Assembly (NCBI GenBank): GCA_022695795.1
Contig: MU404090.1
Span: forward strand, 1-64,000
From: Biscogniauxia marginata
Lineage: Eukaryota; Ascomycota; Sordariomycetes; Xylariales; Xylariaceae
Length of the DNA: 64,000 nt
Direction: 5' to 3'
The position numbers and the translations under genes are program-made. Below, piece by piece: positions 11,601 to 21,841 of this stretch. The notes beneath the pieces were generated by a model. The model searched no databases. It was not told the DNA's origin and worked only from the letters and a program-made list of their open reading frames with translations. Position 1 is the first letter of the stretch; each line of letters starts with the position of its first letter.

Positions 11601-14600
11601 CCTATTAATCACTCACCGTGCACCAGGCTCATCTCTAGGGGACCGCAGGCTTGGACAACACATACCTACCTACGTCCTTATGATCGTGATAGAATCGGGT
11701 TCTTGAACGGTTGTGTAGAGGCATCGTTGGGCTTGCCTTCGTCTTAGGTAAGTCCGAGCCCAATACCGCATAGCACAAGGGGATTCCACGGAACTAAGAA
11801 GCACTTGTGTCCTATGCCACCTTAGCTTACTAGCTCCCCGTCAACGCTTATCTGCAGACGTGGCCTAGATTGCCGAATAGTAGGTATATTGACGATATGA
11901 CTGCGCGATATTAGGTACCGGGGATGGGTTTTCATCTACTCTAGACCGGACCTCAGACTGATTCTACCCGAATCTTGCTCTAATTCTCGATATGGTGTGG
12001 CCGACATGGTTGCCAACATTGGTCGTCAACATGGTCAAGAAGCCACCCGTTAGGCTAAGGGACTTGACTAAACAGTGGTGGTGGTGTCCCGGCAACGCAG
12101 TAGCAAGGGATTGTGAAGCCTGACCCTGACGGCTTCATTGTGATTCATCTAAAGTCTCGCCCATGTTGAACCCACCTGGGCTCGATCCAACAACCTGAAC
12201 TCCGCACTGGTCATAATTTAACAGAACCCACCGGAAGTCCGGGGGATCTTGGTGCGTTAAACTCAAAGGGGGGGGGGGTGTATTCCTTGGTATGTACGAA
12301 GCTGCTCCTCCTTGTCGACTAATAAGCCCAACTTGGCGTTTTCCTAAGAACCCGACATGTATACCTAGGTAGATATTGACTTGAGAATGACACTTACCTA
12401 TTCCTAGGTACTTACTTAGGGGTACTGTGAGGAGAACATCCAAGACGGTGCCTGACTTTATCCACCATCATCTTGCTTTGGTGTCTTGGCGCTCGTAAGA
12501 ACGGCGTCCGAGCTAGAATGTTAGCTTCAAGCTTTGGAGGAGCGTGCTACAGATGACTCCATGTCAGCTAACAACCCCGGGCCTAATGAAGACCTGTGCC
12601 TCGCCAAAGAACAACTCTCTAACATACAGAGATGGATCAAAGCCGAGGTAGGTTGGATCCCCTATATTTCCTTCCAGGTAGGCTACGCATCTCAACCATA
12701 ACCGCTTACTAGCCCCTGCTTCTCTAACTGTGCGGCATGGCATATTGGACTACCTTAGGTTAGATGGAGAAGACGCGAATTTGCAGGATCCCGGGGAGTC
12801 CACCATCGCAAGTGCTGACGGCTCCTAGACAATGCTGGCCAAGATACATCCCGTCTGGACCTGGAAGCACTACTTCTCACGCACCTCGCTTATGTGTCCC
12901 GCATCGACACCATATTTTCACGTCATATGGTTTCTTATCGGTGTTTTCTGGAGAGGCGGCGAGGGTACAACCTAACACGATCGGTCGAGACCTGCAATTG
13001 GAGCCCAGAGGCATAGGCCTTTGTGTATACCATATCGACTCCGTCAAACTAAACGAACAAATTACACTAAATGCAGCCTTGCACGTTGATGCCTCAAATT
13101 ATCTTTGTAAACCATATTATGAGGGCTAGTGTTTCGACACAATGCTAGCATAACCGGATCAAAGTTGGGGTTTGAGGACAAAGCGTCGTAGATCACTTAC
13201 CGAGTCGTCAACGCCAGTATGATGATCTAGTATCTCAAAAAACCAAGAACCGATCAAAGGCAAAAGTGTAGGCCTGCTGCTATCTAACAACCTGTGCGTC
13301 CTGTATTCGAAGTAGCGACTGACGATATCAATATAACATGATATAGATGTTCTGTAGCCGCTGCTCCGTCCATCATCGGCCATCATCGAATATGCCTTGA
13401 GCTACGAACCGGGATGTGTTGACTTGATGGCCCGGGCTGCAAATACTTAATGCTCCGTTGCTTTTGAAGCAACCGCTCGGATTCCGGGTTCTTTATCCGG
13501 TGAAGCTTTGTATATATATTTGACCGAGCTCGACTCTTAGCTATTTCTTGGAGACCTCGTGAAACATGCCCCTTATGATCTACATTATAGTCATTTATTT
13601 TAAATTTGGTCGCGCCTAAAGTACAATAAACCGCTTCTCGTCTAGATATTTGGTTTGAATTGTAGTGCCTGTGTTTTCGCCTTCCAAGTCATTCTGGGTT
13701 GGTCAGGTTGCTAGAAGGATATGTGGCCCGACCTCTCCCAAATATTAGATTATTGACTTAGTCTATTTTGCCGGCTATACTGTCATTGCCTTAGAGCAAT
13801 GCTTATTTTATACACTAGGCACGCTTATGTCTGGTCTTAGTAGGAGCATAACGCGGCGTACGGCCTGCTGAGTCGGATTCCCGACCTTCGTAGTCGGTTC
13901 TTTCAGTTGGCTATCGGGCATGGATATTGAGCCATGTTGGCAGTCGGAGGTGAAGAAGTTATTTGCAGGTAATCAATGATGAATATGTGACAAAAGAAAT
14001 TATATAGCGATATACGGCTTGTGGCTAGCTCTACTTTATCTATTAATCGTGAGGCATGCAGTTAGTCTCTTGATTTACCTTCGCATTCGGAATAGGTCAA
14101 TGTCTTAAAGCGTTGGATTTAGTAGACGTATAGCGGTATTATAAGACTTCTGTTAGCTTGTTTATACGTCTTCTATCCTGTATGACTACGTAGTGAAGTG
14201 GTAGCCGTAGACATTCTTATATGAGAGATATCAAGATCAGGCCCCCTAGCAATTAAGCCCGGTGTAGGTATGAATCGACTAGACTCCTAATCATGGGGCT
14301 TTCCGCGTACCGTAACATAATCAGATCAATCACTATTCGACTCTGGGCACGTCGAGATCAAGCACGTGTTGTGCTAGATTCCAGCTAACCTATAGGTATC
14401 TCCATAACATTGGAGTATCGATCCACGCCACCAGAGCACGACACTCAACCCAACGTGTATGAAAGGGAAAAAGAAAATCGACGTTGCGCAAGGAGGCGTT
14501 CGCAGAGTAATTTGAGAACTGAATCAGGTCCTCCGTGTCTACCATCAGTTCGGAATGCCCCATTCGGTAAGTTTTTAGCTAGGCAGGGCATTTCCAGACA

Positions 14601-14902
14601 TACACCACCGCGGGCACTGGAAAACATAGGTGGGAAATAGGAACAGGTAGTTGTTCATTTCGGGCAACGAGTCCAAATCCTACTACTCCAGTCTCCTCGT
14701 AAAAAATCACCAGATTCTGTGAAGCCTGTACCGTGCATCCAGACAAAGTCTCCCCTACTCCCTCCCTAGCCTCCTTGAAAACGCCGACAGCCACCCATGC
14801 TGCTTCCTCTCACTGCAAGTTATCTACATGCTCGGGAAAGAAAAGAAAAAGACGCCCGACCAAAAATGTGGATCGCCCAAGAGTACATGGTATAGGCAAG
14901 AA

Positions 14903-17000
14903 CTAGCACAGCATCATAGATGGTCCCGGACCGGGCAAAGCTACAGCCCCTTCGCTTCGTTCCTCCTCCATCATCTCGATCAGGTCGTCCAAGTTGGCAT
15001 CCAGATTCTCAGCATCCTGGCGATCAAGACATTGCTTCAGTAGTCGTCGGTATTTATCAATCTTCTCACCTGTACCCGAGAGACCTAGTGCATCGACATA
15101 CTCCTGCTCCGCGCGTCGCTGCTCGGCAAGGAGTTCCTTGAGCTCTTGAGCGAGCCTTAACCGATCCTCGTAGGAGTCTTCACCTCGATCTCCATTCATC
15201 AAGGCCAGGGTTTGCTCAACTGATGCCTGAATGTGATACCGGCTTTGATTCGCCAATAGAGACAAGACCTGATTCTGAGCCACCGCGGCATCGTTGACCG
15301 CCTGGGCGGCTTCCTCCGGGGTCCCGAGACGTCCTTCTAGGTCAGCAATCTGCTGGCGCAAGGAGGCGAGCTCGTTCTGGGTATTGCCAAGAATGCGGCG
15401 CGCTTCATTTTCGGCCTCAACCTTTTCTTTCCATCCCTCTTCGTAGTTGCAAGCAAGATCCTGGAACTTCTTAAGCACGAGCGGAGCAATCTTATTCTGA
15501 ATCGTATTCGCCGCCTCGGAGTTGTACGTGACAGCAAGCTTGGTGACAGATTCAGCGAGGGCATCACGAAAGGAGACATGGCGTTGCGATTCAGGGGCGA
15601 ACGGGGAAGACGATCGTTGTGGCGCTCGTTCCTTCGGATTCTTCGAAGCATTCAGCTCCTTAATCAAGTCCTCCGCACGTATGCCCTCAGCATTAGGAAT
15701 GTCGGTGGAGGCGCCGCGGCCGAGAAGCGCTCGAATGCATTTTCGCGCATTTGCCTTGGCCGCTAGATGCAGAGCCGTGTTGCCGGTAAGGTCCTGCGCG
15801 TCAATGAGCTGCTGGGCGGTGTGAGGGTCGCACGTCTCTTGTAGTTTGTTCAGGATATTATCTAGGTAGTAGCGCGAGCACGAATGACTCGTCACGCGGC
15901 CGCTCTTCATGATGGCAGCATGATGGATAACGGTACATCCTGACCCGTCGCGCGCATGGATCGTTTCAAATAGTTCCTTGACTACAGCCGGGAATGTTTG
16001 TTTCTCGTAGCAATTGGTAAAGTTGACCGATCGCATAAAGGGCGTTTCGCCGCGGCAGTTGCGCGCCTCCAGATTTGCGCCAAATCGTTTCAGCTGTTTG
16101 ATGACATCGACATCGCCCATGGCGCTTGCCCAATGGAGGGCGCTGTGTTTCTCCAAGTCGATATGCCAGTCGGGTAAGAAGTTAGGAGGAGGCTCTGGTC
16201 GGAACGTTGGCGCCTCCTGGCGGGAGAGAAGAAAGTAATCGAGAAGCTCGTCGCCGTATATAGAGTGCTGCTGTTCGGTAAGGTCCTGGATGGCCTCCTC
16301 GCGTTTCCGTTTCCGGTGGCCGGTGGAGTAATGTGAGAGGTCTTGACGGTCGTCCTCTGCCATGTAGGACACGGACGCGACGGTGACATTGTCCGGGGTA
16401 TCGTCCTCGTTCAGTTGTTGACTGGCAGTCTCGAGCTCTTCTCGCGGGGGTGGATCTAGACTGCGTTAGGGTACGGTGTATCAGACGGGACCAAAAGACG
16501 AAAGACGTACTGTTCCATTTTGGTACGGCAGGCTTCCTTGGAGCCTTCGGCTTGCTCGTGTGGCGTGGTGCGGGGGGCGGGCTCTCACTGCCGCGTGTGA
16601 ATTCGAAGATAGGCCGTAGGCGATCGTATACACCGTTTCGTCGGGCGAGCTGTTCGCCAACATCTAGGGGTATCCAAGTGCCCTGATATTTGCCATATCC
16701 ACCCTGGATCTTCTCGTGGACATCCTTCTGGACCTCGCGCTCAAGAATGCGTGTTCGTGCGGGCTTATCGAACCCGGCGGACTTGAGGATGTGTGTAGCG
16801 TTGATCCAGTCATCGTGTCTACGGCGCATAACATGTTCCTTCATATCAGCACCGAACTGGAATTCATACACGGGGATCTGGAGGCAGAAAACTGGTCAGC
16901 AATGCTTACTGGCGATGACGGCGCCATTGGAGGGGAGGAGGGAACATACACCGCTGTAAGTGGCACTGTATATGCCGGGGCCAGGTGTGCCCTTCACCAT
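14903..17000 (-). CDS. APSES-ankyrin transcription factor, Mbp1/Res2-like
   Basis: DNA-binding subunit of an MBF-type complex, which in fungi drives G1/S genes from MluI-box promoters in the nucleus. Exons 17000-16950, 16877-16511 and 16455-14903 give 656 residues; introns are 72 and 55 bp. The short first exon ([17 protein letters not shown]) joins exactly to [15 protein letters not shown]. The APSES/KilA-N domain is about residues 10-115 ([27 protein letters not shown]). A basic patch GHRKRKRE lies near 185-192. Ankyrin repeats cover about 243-397 ([25 protein letters not shown]), and a coiled coil about 478-517, as expected for pairing with a Swi6-type partner. Presence of the APSES domain argues for Mbp1/Res2 rather than Swi6. 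At the second junction the nearer AG would create a stop, so the next AG (CTAG) was used. The gene is divergent from the aldo/keto reductase. Confidence 0.93.
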
Positions 17001-18116
17001 GATGACTATTTGACCCCAATGAGGGGTGAATGAACCATGAAAATGAAGATAAAGGGGGAGGGGGGAGAGGGGAGGGAGGGGGGTTGGCAAGAGGAGAATG
17101 TAGACCCAAGGACGACTATGGCAACATGGAAGTCAATTGGGATTATCAAGGGAACTGCACCACGGTGTGATGGCAAAGGGTCCAAGATGCGAAAACAGAA
17201 CAGAGGGCAGGGTATCTCAAGTCTGCGAGTGTATTTGTGTATGTGTGTATGTGTGTGTGTATGTATAGCGAGAGGTGCAGGGGAATGGGCGGATCGTCGA
17301 CGGTGAATTGTCTAGATTGGACAATTCAACCCAGGTGATTGGGTGGTGTCAAAGTGGGCTCCTATTGTTTCTTTTTTTCTCTCCTCCCTCTTCTCTTTTT
17401 TTCTTCTCTGTACAAAAAAAAAAGAAAATCAATCAATCGTTGTATTCAATGTCGACAGTACAGACATGGTTTTGCACGCGGCGACAACGCGTGTGAATCG
17501 AAACGGGACGCGAGCTTTGACAAGGTAACGCGTTAATGGGTAAATTATAAGGCAGCAATTTTAGTGGCCTGGATTGGACATTTCCCCACCATTATCTGCC
17601 AGCTGGTAGCATATCTTGGACAGCTGACTGTCAGATACCAATCGTCTCCTACCGAAATTGTTCCTATTCCTACATCACCACCGTCTCCATTCCTCCATGG
17701 TTATTACCACCTTCATTATCAACTGTAATACTTTATGCATTCCCGGCTGGATGCTGTGTTTTGGGAACATACCATTGATATCCATCCAGGTGACAAATCA
17801 AACTATGAGCATTTCCTGTTTCTCTCTCTTGCGTCAACATATTTATTAAACCACGGAGATATCTCAGATGAACTAATCTAGCCACCATATTACATACACC
17901 CTGGCTACCCCGCTCCTATACGTCGAGCTTTGTTGCATCACACGCATATCAAGTGCATACATACCTAATCTACATACTGACATACATACCTCGTATATGC
18001 TGGCTGTTCTAAATGAGAAATATCCAGCATAAAAAGCACGTCTACCTACTAATACCAGACATAACCTCCCTAGAGACACCTAAGTATAGTTTGAGTGCCT
18101 ATCCAACAAATTCAAG
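17001..18116. other. Divergent intergenic region
   Basis: Region between the divergently transcribed Mbp1-like gene and the aldo/keto reductase, presumably holding both promoters. It has a G-rich tract at 17054-17083 (C-rich in the Mbp1-like leader), a GT/ATGT microsatellite near 17232-17268, CT-rich and A-rich runs near 17370-17430, and TACATACCTA words near 17960-18000. No coding region is supported. Confidence 0.7.
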
Positions 18117-19247
18117 ATGCCTCTGGTAGCTTCCAAGCTCACGGACCGCATTATCCTCGGTCTCATGACCTTCGGGCCGGACGCCGGGGCCGGAGCGCGA
18201 ATCACTGACATAGCCGAGTTCAACAAGTGCCTCGACCACTTCCAATCCCGCGGCTACAACGAGGTCGACACGGCGCGGGTCTACATCGCCGGCAAGCAGG
18301 AGGCCTTCACCAGAGAGGCCAAGTGGAAGGAACGTGGACTTACCATCGCCACCAAGATCAAGTACCCCAGCGAGGACGGCGCGCACCAGGCAGCCAAGAC
18401 GGTCGAGAGCCTAGAGACGAGTCTCAAGGAACTAGGCACTGACTGTGTGGATGTGAGTCCATCTATGCCTTCCTTCTGTAAACCCAGTCGTGACTTGGGG
18501 GAAGACCAACTGACTCGCTGCGCATAGATCTGCTACATCCATGCGGCCGACCGCGCTACCCCCTTCGCCGAGACGCTCGAAGCGCTGGATAAGCTACACA
18601 AGGCGGGCAAGTTCGTACGACTGGGACTCTCTAACTTCACAGCGGCCGAGGTGGCCGAAGTGGTCATGACGTGCAAGTACAATGGCTGGGTGCGGCCGAC
18701 CGTCTACCAGGGGATGTACAACATCATCACACGCGGCATCGATGCGGAGCTGATCCCGGCGTGTCGACGGTACGGGCTAGACATCGTGGTATATAACCCG
18801 ATTGCGGGCGGCCTGTTTAGCGGGAAGATCAAGAGCGCAGACGTGGACCCAGATGAGGGACGGTTCAGCAGCAAGAGCTCGACGGGCAGCAATTATCGCA
18901 AGCGGTACCTGAAGGAGAGCACTTTCCGGGCGCTGCAGACAGTCGAGCAGGCGCTCGAAAAACATCCCGGCTTGACCGTGATCGAAACGGCGCTGCGGTG
19001 GACGGTGCATCACAGCCAGCTCCGCGTCAAGAACGGCAATGACGGCATTCTCATCGGCGTCAGCTCGTACGACCAGCTCGTGAACAACCTCGACAACCTC
19101 GAGAAGGGCCCGCTGCCGGAGGACGTGGTGCAGGCACTGGACCAGGCCTGGCTGATCGCTAAGGCTGATGCGCCTAATTACTGGCACAAGGACCTCGTGT
19201 ATACATACGATACACGGCAGGCGCTCTTCGGAGCCGGCGCCAAGTAG
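18117..19247 (+). CDS. Aldo/keto reductase, AKR7-like
   Basis: NADPH-dependent carbonyl reductase of the aflatoxin-aldehyde reductase type, presumably cytosolic, reducing aldehydes or dicarbonyls; the true substrate cannot be read from sequence. Two exons, 18117-18452 and 18528-19247, separated by a 75-bp intron (GTGAGT...ATAG), give 351 residues. The TIM-barrel catalytic tetrad is visible: Asp51 and Tyr56 in VDTARVY, Lys80 in IATKIK, and His117 in CYIHAAD just after the splice. ALDKLHKAGKFVRLGLSNF, VVYNPIAGGLFSGK and GSNYRKRYLKE are typical AKR7 segments. The C-terminal region (DGILIGVSSYDQL) matches the cofactor-binding part. Length fits the family. It stands alone between a divergent regulator gene and a transporter, so no pathway is implied by context. 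Confidence 0.92.
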
Positions 19248-20074
19248 GCGGAAGAAGAAGGGAGAGTCTCGTGGCTCGAGTCACCCATCGCGTCGGGTTC
19301 GCGGCTGGTGAAGGGGGAAAGTTTCACCACGTACATAGGTATATACCTAAGTATATATATACTTGCACAATGAGAGACTTTTTTGCAAACGTCAAGTGAT
19401 AAATTGGCGAGAAAGAGCTCTTTTCGAGCGATTGATGTAATTAGATTTGGATTAAGCAGTCATCTGCGTCGAGTCTCGTTATTCGTATACACTAGAAACT
19501 CGGCGGTTGACGCGGCTCCCTTGCCAAGGGGATCCCTTATTTGCATAGGTAAGGTAGGTAGCGGTAGGTAGGTACTTCCATACTGACTCTTGCAGGCTTG
19601 GTGGTACCCTCCACCACGGATCCCCTAAAGCAGCCAAGACCACTAATGGCGCCCTGATGATCCCCATTAGCGAACCCCGGGCCAGCGTCCAGGCCGCCCG
19701 TATAGAGCTATACTAGGTGGGCTTTAGCGGGCCAACCATAGCCTCAGCAGGTGGCTATTACCTTGGTTCGACTGCTCCCAAGGGAACCCCGAACCCGCCA
19801 CTATGGGATTTGGCGTCATCTGTACCAGACACCAGCCAGAATTCACCACCCACATAGATTACTTCCGTAGATTACTTCCGTCGTCTACCTGCATGCAGCA
19901 CGCGCCCACACACATCTCGTGTATCTGTATCTGTATACATACCTACATTGCTAAAGTAACCCAGCAGCCCTACCAGGCTTACACCGCTATCCCGTACCGC
20001 CTGATTACCTGCCAAACCTGACCTCGAGTCTCTCGTTGCTTATATTAGATCACACACCCGTCCGCTCCCCGTTG
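19248..20074. other. Intergenic region
   Basis: No gene is supported. A perfect 13-base tandem duplication (TAGATTACTTCCG) sits at 19855-19880, and GGTAGGTAGG words near 19555-19573. The last few hundred bases are presumably promoter and leader of the downstream transporter. Confidence 0.6.
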
Positions 20075-21841
20075 ATGCCTCCAAACAAGAACAGGAACAC
20101 CAACCGCAACAATATCCGCCTCTCCAGCATACCTGCGCGGCTGAACCCGTCGTCCAAGTATTCGAGACTGAACACCCCCTCTACGGCCGAACCCTCGCCG
20201 CTTTCGGCAAGCTCGTACGGGTCTCAGGTTGAGGACTACATCGGCAGCGACGCCGACACCGCAGGGGGCAGGACGCCCGGCCTCGACTCGAGATTGCTAG
20301 CCTTTATCCCGGAAGACGACGCGCGCTCGGATATCCATGGCCGCGACGACAAACACCACAACAGGCCGTCCGACTTTGACGATATAGACAGTTCAGACGA
20401 GGAAGACAACGACGACGACGACGACGACATGTCCGGTCGCCATTCACTTCACGCGAACGATGGCCGTCCCATCTCTCCGCTCCTCAAGAAGAAGTCGGAC
20501 CATGACCGAGGTCGACCGCGCTACAACCACTCGGGATCGACCTCGCCCGTCCCCACGCCCTCCGTGAGCACGCCCTCGGGGGACCGACCGTCGACCTTCT
20601 CGCGACGCTCGACCATGCGATCGCGCTCGCCCGACACCCAGGCCCGCATGGCGGCGCGCCAGCGATACACATACGCCGCCATCTTCCTCGTCGTGTCGCT
20701 AGTCTCGTTCTGCCTGCAGACGGAGCTGGGGCGGTACGTGCAGCACGAGCTCGGGTGGAACAAGGCCTACTGCATGCTGTACCTCACGCACGGCTCCTGG
20801 GCGGTGCTGTGGCCCGCCCAGCTCCTGATCCTGCGCCTCAAGAACCGGGGCGTGCCGTGGCAGACCTTCTGGCGCCGCCACGTGTATCTGCTGCGCACCA
20901 CCGCGCACATGGTCGCCGAGCAGGACCTCGACGTCCCGCGCTACGTGCTCCAGCAGCGGAGCCCCGTCCCCTACCTGCTGCGGACGACCGCCTTCGTCAC
21001 GAGCGCCCTGACCGTCGCCGGCCTGACCTGGTACGTCGCCGTCAACATGACGAGCCCCAGCGACCTCACCGCCATCTATAACTGCTCGGCCTTCTTCGCG
21101 TACGCCTTCAGCGTCCCGCTCCTCAAGGAGAAGCTGCGCGTAGACAAGTCGATCGCGGTCCTGATCGCCATCGCGGGCGTCCTCGTCGTGGCGTACGGCG
21201 ATTCCAAGGAAGATGGCGGCGACGCTGCCGGGGCCAGCGCCGAGGCCGGCATGCGGTTCCTCGGCAACATGATCATCGGCGCCGGCAGCGTGCTGTACGG
21301 CCTGTACGAGGTGTTGTACAAGCGCTTGGCATGCCCGCCCGAGGGCACCTCGCCGACGCGCGGCATGATCTTCGCCAACGCCTTCGGCAGCTGCATCGGG
21401 CTGTTCACACTGCTCGTGCTGTGGATCCCCCTGCCGATCCTCCACGTCCTCGGCTGGGAGACGTTCGAGCTGCCGAGCGGCCGGGCCGCGCTGTACCTGC
21501 TGGTCAGCGTGGTCATGAACGCCACCTTCGCCGGCAGCTTCCTGGTCCTCATCTCGCTCACGAGCCCCGTGCTCAGCTCGGTCGCCTCCCTGCTGACCAT
21601 CTTCATCGTCGCCGTCGCCGACTGGGCCATCACGGGCGAGTCCATGTCCGCCGCCGCCGTGCTCGGCGGCTGCATGATCGTCGTCGCCTTCCTCATGCTC
21701 AGCTGGAGCACGTGGCGCGAGATGACCGAGGAGGCCGATCGCAAGGCCGGCGCGTACGAGAGGGCGCCCCCCGTCGATTGGAGTAGCGACGACGACGACG
21801 ACGACGACGATAATAACAAGGACGACGCGCGGTTGGACTAG
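20075..21841 (+). CDS. EamA/DMT-family membrane transporter
   Basis: Multi-pass membrane protein of the drug/metabolite transporter superfamily; substrate unknown. A single exon of 588 residues from ATG 20075 (MPPNKNRNTNRNN); the frame is open for 13 more codons upstream but has no earlier ATG. The first ~200 residues are hydrophilic and low-complexity, with an acidic run (SSDEEDNDDDDDD) and serine-rich stretches. About ten hydrophobic segments follow, starting at YAAIFLVVSLVSFCLQ. DLTAIYNCSAFFAYAFSVPL followed by a KEKLRVDKSIAVLIAI segment is characteristic of EamA repeats, as in SLC35F-type and yeast Thi74/YML018C-type vacuolar proteins, which I recall as the nearest family. The C-terminus is again acidic (SSDDDDDDDDNN). 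Coding GC is very high, which leaves long false open frames on the opposite strand. Confidence 0.85.
   Translation: MPPNKNRNTNRNNIRLSSIPARLNPSSKYSRLNTPSTAEPSPLSASSYGSQVEDYIGSDADTAGGRTPGLDSRLLAFIPEDDARSDIHGRDDKHHNRPSDFDDIDSSDEEDNDDDDDDMSGRHSLHANDGRPISPLLKKKSDHDRGRPRYNHSGSTSPVPTPSVSTPSGDRPSTFSRRSTMRSRSPDTQARMAARQRYTYAAIFLVVSLVSFCLQTELGRYVQHELGWNKAYCMLYLTHGSWAVLWPAQLLILRLKNRGVPWQTFWRRHVYLLRTTAHMVAEQDLDVPRYVLQQRSPVPYLLRTTAFVTSALTVAGLTWYVAVNMTSPSDLTAIYNCSAFFAYAFSVPLLKEKLRVDKSIAVLIAIAGVLVVAYGDSKEDGGDAAGASAEAGMRFLGNMIIGAGSVLYGLYEVLYKRLACPPEGTSPTRGMIFANAFGSCIGLFTLLVLWIPLPILHVLGWETFELPSGRAALYLLVSVVMNATFAGSFLVLISLTSPVLSSVASLLTIFIVAVADWAITGESMSAAAVLGGCMIVVAFLMLSWSTWREMTEEADRKAGAYERAPPVDWSSDDDDDDDDNNKDDARLD

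Larger units (their letters stand above)
5367..14902. other. Long gene desert
   Basis: About 9.5 kb in which no gene can be supported. The longest frames (about 134 codons minus at 7399-7803, 142 codons plus at 11013-11441) have biased, motif-free translations and no splice partners. The stretch contains a GGCGTT-type tandem repeat near 6983-7009, CATA repeats near 8085-8100, imperfect inverted repeats at 7963-8047 and 8499-8620, and many TAGG/CCTA words. No transposon protein or terminal repeat was recognised. Confidence 0.6.

Noticed and set aside
16182..16871. 229-codon minus-strand continuous frame through the second intron of the Mbp1-like gene
   Set aside because: It reads the APSES domain correctly, then runs through the 55-bp intron into the wrong frame. 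Splicing at 16510/16456 joins the true ankyrin part instead.
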